Source: Acidovorax sp. DW039
Lineage (GTDB): Bacteria; Pseudomonadota; Gammaproteobacteria; Burkholderiales; Burkholderiaceae_C
DNA length: 64,000 bases
Assembly (NCBI RefSeq): GCF_037101375.1
Contig: NZ_AP029019.1
Span: 1,116,001-1,180,000 of the forward strand
Direction: 5' to 3'
Each line of letters opens with the position of its first letter. Position 1 is the first letter of the stretch. The position numbers and the translations under genes were made by a program. The notes beneath the pieces were generated by a model. It had not been told where the DNA came from and did not search any database. It saw only the letters and a list, made by a program, of their open reading frames with translations. Positions 42,814-50,225 of the stretch are shown here, one piece after another.

Positions 42814-43746
42814 ATGGCCATTTTTGACATTGAACAGATCGTGCAGTCGCTGCACGGCGTGCGCCGCGAATGGCGCGATGCGCAAAAGCGATCGCAGGAG
42901 CCCGGCGGGCGCGAGTTTCCGTCGCGCGATGCGCTGGCGCATGTGGTGGAGCAGCTGAAGGGCGCGCTCTTTCCCATGCGGCTGGGCCCGCCCGACCTGC
43001 GCCAGGAGAGCGAAGATTTTTACGTGGCCCACACGCTGGATGCCGCCCTGCACACCCTGCATGCGCAGATGGTGCTGGAGCTGAAATACACCCACCGTCA
43101 CCGCCCGCGTGACCCGCAGGACGTGGAGCTTCTGGCGCTGAAGGCTGCGCAGGACCTGGCCCAGTCGCTGCCCGACATCCGCCGCCTGCTCGACAGCGAT
43201 GTGCTGGCCGCCTACCAGGGCGATCCGGCGGCGGGCAGTGTGGACGAGGTGCTGCTGTGCTACCCCGGCGTGCTGGCCATGATCCACCACCGCATTGCGC
43301 ACCGCCTGTACCTGCTGGGCCTGCCGCTGCTGGCGCGCATTGTGTCGGAGCTGGCGCACAGCCAGACGGGCATTGACATCCACCCCGGTGCGCAGATTGG
43401 TGCGGGCTTTTTCATCGACCACGGCACGGGCGTGGTGATTGGCGAGACGGCGGTGATTGGCAAGCGCGTGCGCATTTACCAGGCCGTGACGCTGGGGGCC
43501 AAGCGCTTTCCCACCGATGCCGAAGGCGTGCTGCACAAAGGCCTGCCCCGCCACCCGCTGGTGCAGGACGACGTGGTCATCTACGCGGGCGCCACCATTT
43601 TGGGCCGCGTCACGCTGGGCAAGGGCGCAGTGATTGGCGGCAACGTGTGGGTTACGCACGACGTGCCTGCGGGCGGCCATGTCACGCAGGCCAGTGCGCA
43701 GGCGTCGGGGCGCTTTCCGTCCATCCTGGCCGAGGTGTCGTTGTGA
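42814..43746 (+). CDS. cysE: Serine O-acetyltransferase, EpsC/long type
   Basis: This is a 310-residue left-handed beta-helix acetyltransferase. The C-terminal half carries the hexapeptide repeats: GIDIHPGAQIGAGFFIDHGTGVVIGETAVIGKRVRIYQAVTLGAKRF, then ATILGRVTLGKGAVIGGNVWV. The N-terminal helical domain is longer than in E. coli CysE, as in the SAT variant found with family 2A encapsulins. It supplies O-acetylserine for cysteine synthesis, the substrate of the downstream desulfurase. Its stop overlaps the XRE gene start. Confidence 0.93.
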   Translation: MAIFDIEQIVQSLHGVRREWRDAQKRSQEPGGREFPSRDALAHVVEQLKGALFPMRLGPPDLRQESEDFYVAHTLDAALHTLHAQMVLELKYTHRHRPRDPQDVELLALKAAQDLAQSLPDIRRLLDSDVLAAYQGDPAAGSVDEVLLCYPGVLAMIHHRIAHRLYLLGLPLLARIVSELAHSQTGIDIHPGAQIGAGFFIDHGTGVVIGETAVIGKRVRIYQAVTLGAKRFPTDAEGVLHKGLPRHPLVQDDVVIYAGATILGRVTLGKGAVIGGNVWVTHDVPAGGHVTQASAQASGRFPSILAEVSL

Positions 43747-44012
43747 CCACGCTCGTCAAAGGCTTTGGCATAGCAGTGCGCCAGTCGCGCGAGGCGCAGG
43801 GCTGGTCGCAAGAGCGGCTGGCCGAGCAGTCGGACCTCAATCGCTCGTACGTGGGCGAGATCGAGCGCGGCAGCGTCATCGCATCGCTGCACACCGTCGA
43901 AAAGCTGGCCAGCGCGCTGGGCGTGGCGCCCTCGGTGCTGGTCACTCGCGGCGAGGCGGTGCACCAGCGGCAATTGGTGCGCGGCCTGCAGTTGGCGGCT
44001 ATAGCCTGTTGA
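43743..44012 (+). CDS. XRE-type HTH regulator of the encapsulin operon
   Basis: This 89-residue protein starts at a GTG overlapping the cysE stop (GTGA). It is a single Cro/C1-type helix-turn-helix: GIAVRQSREAQGWSQERLAEQSDLNRSYVGEIERGSVIASLHTVEKLASALGVAPSVL. It probably controls this operon. A sulfur-related ligand domain is absent, so it may act as a simple repressor or with a partner. Translational coupling to cysE is a notable arrangement. Confidence 0.85.
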   Translation: MTTLVKGFGIAVRQSREAQGWSQERLAEQSDLNRSYVGEIERGSVIASLHTVEKLASALGVAPSVLVTRGEAVHQRQLVRGLQLAAIAC

Positions 44013-44122
44013 AGCGGGGCGCCAGAGCTTTGACACTGCATTGATCGCTGGCTGGCTGGCTATGGCGCACCCCGTTGACTGGAGGGGGACTGCGTGGGCT
44101 GGCGGGCTTTCTGATTCTTTCC

Positions 44123-44145
44123 TGTTTGTTTTCTTGTTTGTTTTC
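44123..44145 (+). repeat. Direct repeat in the encapsulin leader
   Basis: TGTTTGTTTTC occurs at 44123-44133 and again at 44135-44145, in a pyrimidine-rich leader 20-40 bp before the shell start. It may keep the leader unstructured. Confidence 0.55.
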
Positions 44146-44164
44146 AACCTGACGGAGTATTCAC

Positions 44165-45097
44165 ATGTCGGCAACAGTGGGCGGAACCACCGCACTCAGC
44201 GATAGCGGCGCACGGCAACTTGCCAACGCCACCAAAACGGCCCCGCAGCTTTCCACCATCTCGCCCCGCTGGCTCACGCACCTGCTGCAGTGGGTGCCGG
44301 TGGAGGCGGGCATCTACCGCCTCAACCAGGTCAAGAACCCCGAGGCCATCAAGGTGGCGTGCACTGCCAAGGAGAAGGAAAACCAGCTGCCCCGCACCTT
44401 CGTGGACTACGAAGAGAACCCACGCGAGTACTTCCTGAACGCGGTGAGCACGGTGCTGGACGTGCACACCCGCATCTCCGACCTGTACAGCAGCCCGCAC
44501 GATCAGGTCAAAGAGCAGCTGCGCCTGACCATCGAGACCATCAAGGAGAACCAGGAAAGCGAGCTGATCAACAACGCCGACTACGGTCTGCTGGCGCAGG
44601 TGACGGACGAGCAGCGCATCTTCCCGCTGACGGGCGCGCCCACACCCGACGACCTGGACGAGCTGCTGACCAAGGTGTGGAAGGAGCCCGCCTTCTTCCT
44701 GGCCCACCCGCTGGCGATTGCCGCCTTTGGCCGCGAAGCCACGCGCCGGGGCACGCCACCGCCCACGGTGAGCCTGTTTGGCTCGCAGTTCATCACCTGG
44801 CGCGGCGTGCCGCTGATCCCGTCGGACAAGGTGCCGGTGGCCGATGGCAAGAGCAAGATCTTGCTGCTGCGCGTGGGCGACAAGCGCCAGGGCGTGGTGG
44901 GCCTGTACCAGCCCGGCCTGCCGGGCGAGCAAAGCCCTGGCCTGTCGGTGCGCTTCATGGGCATCAACAACCATGCGATTGCGTCGTACCTGATCTCGCT
45001 GTACTGCTCGCTGGCCGTGCTCACGCCCGACGCGCTGGCCGTGCTGGACGATGTGGAGATCAACAAGTACCACGACTACCCAGACACCTACAAATAA
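44165..45097 (+). CDS. Family 2A encapsulin shell protein (SrpI-like)
   Basis: This is a 310-residue HK97-fold shell protein. STISPRWLTHLLQWVPVEAGIYRLNQVK, the long E/K-rich segment AVSTVLDVHTRISDLYSSPHDQVKEQLRLTIETIKENQESELINNADYGLL, LFGSQFITWRGVPLIPSDKVPV and the C-terminal LAVLDDVEINKYHDYPDTYK match family 2A encapsulins (SrpI group). These assemble into icosahedral compartments around a cysteine desulfurase. A good GGAG ribosome site precedes the ATG. The cargo gene follows 12 bp after the stop. No cNMP-binding insertion is visible, which separates it from family 2B. Confidence 0.92.
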   Translation: MSATVGGTTALSDSGARQLANATKTAPQLSTISPRWLTHLLQWVPVEAGIYRLNQVKNPEAIKVACTAKEKENQLPRTFVDYEENPREYFLNAVSTVLDVHTRISDLYSSPHDQVKEQLRLTIETIKENQESELINNADYGLLAQVTDEQRIFPLTGAPTPDDLDELLTKVWKEPAFFLAHPLAIAAFGREATRRGTPPPTVSLFGSQFITWRGVPLIPSDKVPVADGKSKILLLRVGDKRQGVVGLYQPGLPGEQSPGLSVRFMGINNHAIASYLISLYCSLAVLTPDALAVLDDVEINKYHDYPDTYK

Positions 45098-45109
45098 GGT
45101 GGCCGCGCG

Positions 45110-47113
45110 GTGACGAACCTTTCTCACACTTCCTCGATCCCGTCGGGGGTTGCGCCACAGTCGCCGCTGGACACGGCGGCGCTGGCCCGCATGGCATCGG
45201 CCCTGTTTGCGGCCCTGCCGGGCGAGTCGCCTGACTTGTCTGGCGCCGCCTCTGCCGTGCCGCGCCCTGCTGCGGCGGGCTTTCCACCCGGCGTGCAGGC
45301 CCCCGTGAACCTGGCCCCTGCCGGCTCGCCCCTGGCCAGCCCGGCCGGGCTGGGGCCCTCGGTGCCAGGCACGCCCATCCCGCAAGGGCAGATTCCGGGC
45401 AGCAACCTGCTGCCTGCATCGCCTACGCCGGTGCTGTCGCTGGCGCACCGCGCCCCTGCGCTGGTGCCGCATGCCTCGGCAGGCAATGGTGTGCCCGACA
45501 CCGTGCTCAGCACCTTGCCTGCCTACGAGCCGCGCCTGGGTTCGGGCGTGTTGGGTGTGGCACCGGTGGCTTCACTGCCTTCCGCGCCCGCAGCCGCTGC
45601 GCCGTACTACTTTGTGGGTGAGCGTTCTGGCAGCGCAGCGGCGCAGTCTGCCCAGGATGTGGATGGGCTCGATGCCTTGTCGCGCCTGCCCTTCCAGTCG
45701 TTCGATGCGGCCCATGTGCCCCAGGTCACATCGCCCACGGCAGGCCCTGGCGTGCCCAGCACGGTGCCATCGGTAGAGCCGCAGTTCTACTTTGCCAACG
45801 CGGTGGTGCTGCCCGGCGGCTACACCACGCCCGGCCACCCCGCGGCGCAGCGGGCGGGGGCGGTGCCTGCGGTGGCGGGCAGCGCGCACCCTGCGTTTGA
45901 TGTGCATGCCATTCGCCGCGACTTTCCGGTGCTGTCCGAGCGGGTAAACGGGCGGCCCCTGGTGTGGTTTGACAACGCGGCCACCACGCACAAGCCCAAG
46001 TTGGTCATCGACCGCATCAGCTACTTTTACGAGCACGAAAACTCCAACATCCACCGCGCAGCCCATGAACTGGCTGCCCGTGCTACGGACGCCTACGAAG
46101 GTGCCCGCCAGCGGGTGAAAAACTTCATCAACGCGCCGGATGTGAACGAGGTGATCTTTGTGCGCGGCACCACCGAGGCCATCAACCTGGTCGCCAAGAG
46201 CTGGGGCACGCAGCACATTGGTGAGGGCGACGAGATCATCGTCAGCAACCTGGAGCACCACGCCAACATCGTGCCCTGGCAGCAACTGGCCGCTGCCAAG
46301 GGGGCGAAGCTGCGGGTGATTCCGGTGGACGACTCGGGCCAGGTGCTGCTGGATGAATACCAGAAGCTGCTGAACAGCCGCACCAAAATCGTGTCCGTCA
46401 CGCAGGTGTCGAACGCGCTGGGCACGGTGGTGCCGGTCAAGGAGATCGTGGCCATGGCCCACCGGGCGGGTGCGAAGGCGCTGGTCGATGGGGCGCAGTC
46501 CATCTCGCACATGCGGGTGGACGTGCAGGACCTGGGCGCGGACTTCTTTGTCTTCTCGGGCCACAAGGTGTTTGGGCCCACGGGCATTGGCGTGGTCTGG
46601 GGCAAGCGCGAGGTGCTGGAGGACATGCCGCCCTGGCAGGGCGGCGGCAACATGATTGCCGATGTCACGTTTGAAAAGACGGTGTTCCAGCCCATCCCCA
46701 ACAAGTTCGAGGCAGGCACTGGCAATATTGCCGACGCTGTAGGCTTGGGCGCAGCCATCGACTACGTGAACCGCGTGGGCATCGAGAACATTGCCCGCTA
46801 CGAACACGAGCTGCTCGACTACGGCATGCATCACCTGGGCGCCATCCGGGGTGTGCGGCTCATTGGCACAGCGGCCCACAAGGCCAGCGTGATGTCGTTT
46901 GTGCTGGCGGGCTACACCACCGAAGAAGTGGGCAAAGCGCTGAACGAAGAGGGTATTGCCGTGCGCACCGGTCACCATTGCGCGCAGCCCATCCTGCGCC
47001 GCTTTGGGGTGGAGACCACGGTACGTCCGTCGCTGGCGTTCTACAACACCTTGGACGAGATTGACCGGCTGGTGGCCGTGGTGCAGCGCCTGGCTGCGCA
47101 GCGCCGCGTGTGA
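45110..47113 (+). CDS. Encapsulin cargo cysteine desulfurase with disordered N-terminal domain
   Basis: This is a 667-residue protein. Residues 1-260 are low-complexity (Pro, Ala, Gly, Ser, Val) with islands of order: LDTAALARMASALFAAL (20-36), PYYFVGER (165-172) and QFYFANAVVLPGG (225-237). These are candidates for the shell-binding signals known for this class. Residues 261-667 are a type II (SufS/CsdA) desulfurase, with FDNAATTHKP, the PLP lysine in FSGHKVFGPTGIG (K486) and the catalytic cysteine in RTGHHCAQP (C624). It strips sulfur from cysteine. The start is GTG 45110, supported by AAGGTGG upstream. Confidence 0.93.
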   Translation: MTNLSHTSSIPSGVAPQSPLDTAALARMASALFAALPGESPDLSGAASAVPRPAAAGFPPGVQAPVNLAPAGSPLASPAGLGPSVPGTPIPQGQIPGSNLLPASPTPVLSLAHRAPALVPHASAGNGVPDTVLSTLPAYEPRLGSGVLGVAPVASLPSAPAAAAPYYFVGERSGSAAAQSAQDVDGLDALSRLPFQSFDAAHVPQVTSPTAGPGVPSTVPSVEPQFYFANAVVLPGGYTTPGHPAAQRAGAVPAVAGSAHPAFDVHAIRRDFPVLSERVNGRPLVWFDNAATTHKPKLVIDRISYFYEHENSNIHRAAHELAARATDAYEGARQRVKNFINAPDVNEVIFVRGTTEAINLVAKSWGTQHIGEGDEIIVSNLEHHANIVPWQQLAAAKGAKLRVIPVDDSGQVLLDEYQKLLNSRTKIVSVTQVSNALGTVVPVKEIVAMAHRAGAKALVDGAQSISHMRVDVQDLGADFFVFSGHKVFGPTGIGVVWGKREVLEDMPPWQGGGNMIADVTFEKTVFQPIPNKFEAGTGNIADAVGLGAAIDYVNRVGIENIARYEHELLDYGMHHLGAIRGVRLIGTAAHKASVMSFVLAGYTTEEVGKALNEEGIAVRTGHHCAQPILRRFGVETTVRPSLAFYNTLDEIDRLVAVVQRLAAQRRV

Positions 47114-47121
47114 TGGGTTTG

Positions 47122-47178
47122 AAGTAAAAAAGCTGCCTGGCGCTTATCCTTCAAGCGCTGGCAGCTATATTTTTGCTA
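47122..47178 (-). repeat. Dispersed palindromic repeat, copy 5
   Basis: AGCTGCCTGGCGCTTATCC and CAAGCGCTGGCAGCTATA form the family hairpin with A- and T-runs on the outside. It lies between the desulfurase and the convergent acr3 gene. Confidence 0.8.
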
Positions 47179-47211
47179 GCGAATGGTACTTGGCCTGCGC
47201 TCAGACTGCCC

Positions 47212-48303
47212 TCAATCCGTGTTCAGCCCACGCTCATACCAGCCCTTGCTGCGGTTGACGATGTGCACCACCAGCAGCATCACCGGCACTTCAATCAACA
47301 CCCCCACCACCGTGGCCAGCGCCGCGCCGGAGTGAAAGCCGAACAGGCTGATGGCCGCAGCCACGGCCAGCTCGAAAAAGTTGGACGCACCAATCAGCGC
47401 CGACGGGCAGGCGACGCTGTGCTTCTCGCCCACGGCGCGGTTGAGCCAGTAGGCCAGGCCCGCGTTAAAAAACACCTGGATGAGGATGGGCACGGCCAGC
47501 AGCGCAATGACGAGGGGCTGCGCCAGGATCGCCTCGCCCTGGAAGGCAAACAGCAGCACCAGCGTGGCCAGCAGTGCGGTGATGGACCAGGGGCCAATGC
47601 GCTGCAGTGCGGCGTCGAGCGCCGCCGGGCCACGCGCCAGCAGGGCGCGGCGCAGGGCTTGTGCGATGGCCACGGGGATCACGATGTACAGCACCACCGA
47701 AGTGAGCAGTGTGGCCCACGGCACGGTGATGGCCGACACCCCGAGCAGCAGCGCCACCAGCGGCGCAAAGGCCAGCACCATGATGCTGTCGTTGAGCGCC
47801 ACTTGCGACAGGGTGAACAGCGGGTCGCCACCGGTGAGGCGGCTCCACACAAACACCATGGCCGTGCAAGGCGCGGCGGCCAGCAAAATGAGCCCGGCGA
47901 TGTAGCTGTCGATCTGGTCGGCGGGCAGCCAGGGCGCAAACCAGTGGCGGATGAACAGCCAGCCCAAGAGTGCCATCGAAAACGGCTTGACCAGCCAGTT
48001 GACGACCAGCGTGACGCCAATGCCGCGCAGGTGCTGGCGCACTTCGCCCAGTGCGCCAAAGTCCACCTTCATCAGCATGGGGATCACCATCACCCAGATC
48101 AGCAAGCCCACGGGCAGGTTGACCTGGGCGATTTCCATGCGGCCCACGGCCTGGAAGACGCCGGGCCATAGGTGACCGAGCGCCATGCCCACCACGATGC
48201 ACAGAAACACCCAGACGGTGAGATAGCGCTCAAACACGCTCATGCTGCGGGTGTCTGGAAGATGCGCCGACGGGTGGTGATGAGGGGAGGCTGTGGTGGT
48301 CAT
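47212..48303 (-). CDS. acr3: Arsenite efflux transporter, ACR3 family
   Basis: This is a 363-residue ten-helix membrane carrier. MALGHLWPGVFQAVGRMEIAQVNLPVGLLIWVMVIPMLMKVDF, LILLAAAPCTAMVFVWSRLTGG (with the conserved Cys) and ACPSALIGASNFFELAVAAAISLFG are ACR3 signatures. It expels arsenite using the membrane potential. It is the last gene of an arsR-arsC-acr3 unit on the minus strand, 23 bp after arsC. Confidence 0.93.
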   Translation of the reverse strand: MTTTASPHHHPSAHLPDTRSMSVFERYLTVWVFLCIVVGMALGHLWPGVFQAVGRMEIAQVNLPVGLLIWVMVIPMLMKVDFGALGEVRQHLRGIGVTLVVNWLVKPFSMALLGWLFIRHWFAPWLPADQIDSYIAGLILLAAAPCTAMVFVWSRLTGGDPLFTLSQVALNDSIMVLAFAPLVALLLGVSAITVPWATLLTSVVLYIVIPVAIAQALRRALLARGPAALDAALQRIGPWSITALLATLVLLFAFQGEAILAQPLVIALLAVPILIQVFFNAGLAYWLNRAVGEKHSVACPSALIGASNFFELAVAAAISLFGFHSGAALATVVGVLIEVPVMLLVVHIVNRSKGWYERGLNTD

Positions 48304-48326
48304 GGGGTGTGGGGAGCAGAGATGCG

Positions 48327-48839
48327 TCAGTGCGTGGAAGCGGACAGCTCACGCGCCGTGCTTTGCAGCATGGCGTGCTGCAATTTGTCGGCAGGCAGGC
48401 TGATCAGCAGTGACAGGCGGCGCTGGATGTCGTGCAGGGTTTTGCGGAAGGCTTCCAGCTTTTGCGCCTCGGTGCCGTCACCGGCGGAAGGGTCTGCATA
48501 ACCCCAGTGGGCTGTGGCAGGGTGGCCGGGCCAGATGGGGCAGACCTCGCCTGCGGCGTTGTCGCACACGGTGATGATGAGGTCCATGTGGGGCGCATCG
48601 GGGGCCGCAAACTCGTCCCAGCTCTTGCTGCGCAGGCCATCGGTGGCAATGCCTGCATTGCGCAGCACCTGCAAGCCCAGCGGATGGGGCTGCTGGTTGT
48701 CTCGCGGGCTGCTGCCCGCGGAATAGGCCTTGAAACGCCCCTCGCCCATGGCGTTGAGTAGGGCCTCGGCCAGGATGCTGCGCGCTGAGTTGTGCGTGCA
48801 CAGGAAGAGGACGTTCAGGGGCGGGTGGGTGTCTGTCAT
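48327..48839 (-). CDS. arsC: Arsenate reductase, low-MW-phosphatase type
   Basis: This is a 170-residue protein of the thioredoxin- or glutaredoxin-coupled low-molecular-weight phosphatase class. LFLCTHNSARSILAEALLN is the CX5R phosphate/arsenate loop, and DLIITVCDNAAGEVCPIWPG carries the second and third redox cysteines. It reduces arsenate to arsenite for export by Acr3. Start ATG 48839. Confidence 0.92.
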   Translation of the reverse strand: MTDTHPPLNVLFLCTHNSARSILAEALLNAMGEGRFKAYSAGSSPRDNQQPHPLGLQVLRNAGIATDGLRSKSWDEFAAPDAPHMDLIITVCDNAAGEVCPIWPGHPATAHWGYADPSAGDGTEAQKLEAFRKTLHDIQRRLSLLISLPADKLQHAMLQSTARELSASTH

Positions 48840-48942
48840 GCAGGGCTCCGGGTGACCAGGATGGAATGCCTGGGCCTGTGGCCGAGGCGGGGATGCAGCA
48901 TTGGGCTTGGCGAAGGTGTCGGGGCTGTGAAAGCCCCGCAGA

Positions 48943-49269
48943 TCAGCATGCGCAGCCAGTTGGACCGGAGGCAGGCATGCAAGGTTGGCCCTGGCAGCAG
49001 TTTTCTGTGAGGTAGCTGATGAGAGCATTCATGCGATCAAACTGCGCGCGATAAATCAGGTTGCGGCCCGCACGCTCTTGCGCCACCAATCCTGCGTGGC
49101 TCAGCTCTTTGAGGTGGAAGGAGAGGGTGTTGGCCGCCACGCCCAATGTCTCGCTCAGGGCGGAAGGGGTCATACCTTCGCTGCCCGCCACCACCAGTGC
49201 CCGAAAGATTTCCAGCCGGGATGCTTGTGCCAGCGCTGCCATGGCTTTGACTGCTTCATTGATTTCCAT
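48943..49269 (-). CDS. arsR: ArsR-family arsenic-responsive repressor
   Basis: This is a 108-residue winged-helix protein. LAQASRLEIFRALVVAGSEGMTPSALSETLGVAANTLSFHLKELSHAGLVAQERAGRNLIYRA is the DNA-binding core. The usual ELCVCDL site in the recognition helix is absent. Instead the C-terminus has ENCCQGQPCMPASGPTGCAC, a cysteine cluster like that used for As(III) in other ArsR variants. An inverted repeat overlaps its start codon. Confidence 0.9.
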   Translation of the reverse strand: MEINEAVKAMAALAQASRLEIFRALVVAGSEGMTPSALSETLGVAANTLSFHLKELSHAGLVAQERAGRNLIYRAQFDRMNALISYLTENCCQGQPCMPASGPTGCAC

Positions 49270-49294
49270 AATTCAATGATATTTGACTTATGGA
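49265..49294. promoter_or_regulatory. Likely ArsR operator
   Basis: TCCATAA (49265-49271) and TTATGGA (49288-49294) form a 7-bp inverted repeat separated by an AT-rich spacer. It overlaps the arsR ATG, the position expected for autorepression. Confidence 0.65.
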
Positions 49295-49317
49295 ATTGAG
49301 AGCAAGAGGTTGGCAAT

Positions 49318-49343
49318 AAAAAAGGCAGCCCGGAGACTGCCTT
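49318..49343 (-). terminator. Terminator for the DUF3334-like gene
   Basis: Read on the minus strand, AAGGCAG and CTGCCTT (49337-49343 and 49322-49328) form the stem and T residues follow at 49323-49318. It lies between the divergent arsR start and the stop of the next minus-strand gene. Confidence 0.8.
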
Positions 49344-49360
49344 GGTGGGGTTCCTGGGAA

Positions 49361-50050
49361 TTACATCCCGAGCGATTTGAGCAGGTCGTCTGTGTCGCTA
49401 TCCATGGAGGCTGCTGGAGCGGCTGCCGGGGCTGCAGGCTGGTTGGCCTGGGCGATCAGCGCGTCTGGGTCGGGTGCTTCCTGGGGTTCAAAGTCGTAGA
49501 GCTTGACGAACTCGGTGCGATCGATGGCCAGCTCCAGATAGAAGATGTTGTTGTTGCCGGTGTAGAAGGTCACGCGGCGGGCCTCGGGGTTGTCGAGGTT
49601 GGCGTCCACGCTCAACATCACCTGCTTGTTCAGCACCAGCATCTTGGGCTGGTTCTGGGTGATGTGGGTCTGCAGTTCGCGGCGGATCTTGCCGGTGAAG
49701 TCACCCACCACCTGGTTCATCAATTCGCCCATCACGTTGCTGACTTCGTCAGAGGTGTAGGAGGACACCAGATCGTCCTTGGACATGCCCATGCTCAGCA
49801 GGTAGCTCTGGTACAGCTCCATCGCAGCCTGTGCAGAGAAGTTGATGATGACCAGGCCCGAGAAGCCGCCGTCAAACAGCACAAAGCAGCCAATGTCGGG
49901 CTTCAGGCAGGTTTTGGTGATGCGCTGCACCATGCCGGAATAGTGCACCTGGCTTTGGGTGGCAACGCTCAGAACGCGCGTGACGGAGTTGCACAGGCTC
50001 ATCAGCAGGTCTTCGGTGCCGAATACGACGGGGTTGTTGGTGTGGCTCAT
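49361..50050 (-). CDS. CheX/CheC-like protein (DUF3334 type)
   Basis: This is a 229-residue protein (MSHTNNPVVFGTEDLLMSLCNSVTRVLSVAT...). DEVSNVMGELMNQVVGDFTGKIRRELQTH resembles the NxxGN/helix region of CheC- and CheX-like phosphatase folds. The overall pattern fits the DUF3334 family as I remember it. The C-terminal 35 residues are Ala/Pro-rich and end in DTDDLLKSLGM, reminiscent of short docking motifs. A role in chemotaxis or second-messenger signalling is possible. The neighbouring GGDEF-EAL gene on the same strand fits but does not prove this. Confidence 0.6.
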   Translation of the reverse strand: MSHTNNPVVFGTEDLLMSLCNSVTRVLSVATQSQVHYSGMVQRITKTCLKPDIGCFVLFDGGFSGLVIINFSAQAAMELYQSYLLSMGMSKDDLVSSYTSDEVSNVMGELMNQVVGDFTGKIRRELQTHITQNQPKMLVLNKQVMLSVDANLDNPEARRVTFYTGNNNIFYLELAIDRTEFVKLYDFEPQEAPDPDALIAQANQPAAPAAAPAASMDSDTDDLLKSLGM

Positions 50051-50225
50051 GATGGCAAGTGCAATAGGTTGAAAGGTAAATCCTGTGCCGTAGCATAGGC
50101 CAGGAAAGGGTTGGCAGCCAGATGCATTGCCCTTGTTGGGGGCTGTGCGCAACAGGTTTACAGGCCGTGCAACATTCGGGTTGCCCTTGCTGCGCTGCAA
50201 AGCTGCTGTGCGTGGGCCAACTAGA

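Noticed and set aside
45572..46978. 468-codon minus-strand frame over the cysteine desulfurase
   Set aside because: It is an antisense shadow; the plus strand has the catalytic Lys and Cys motifs.
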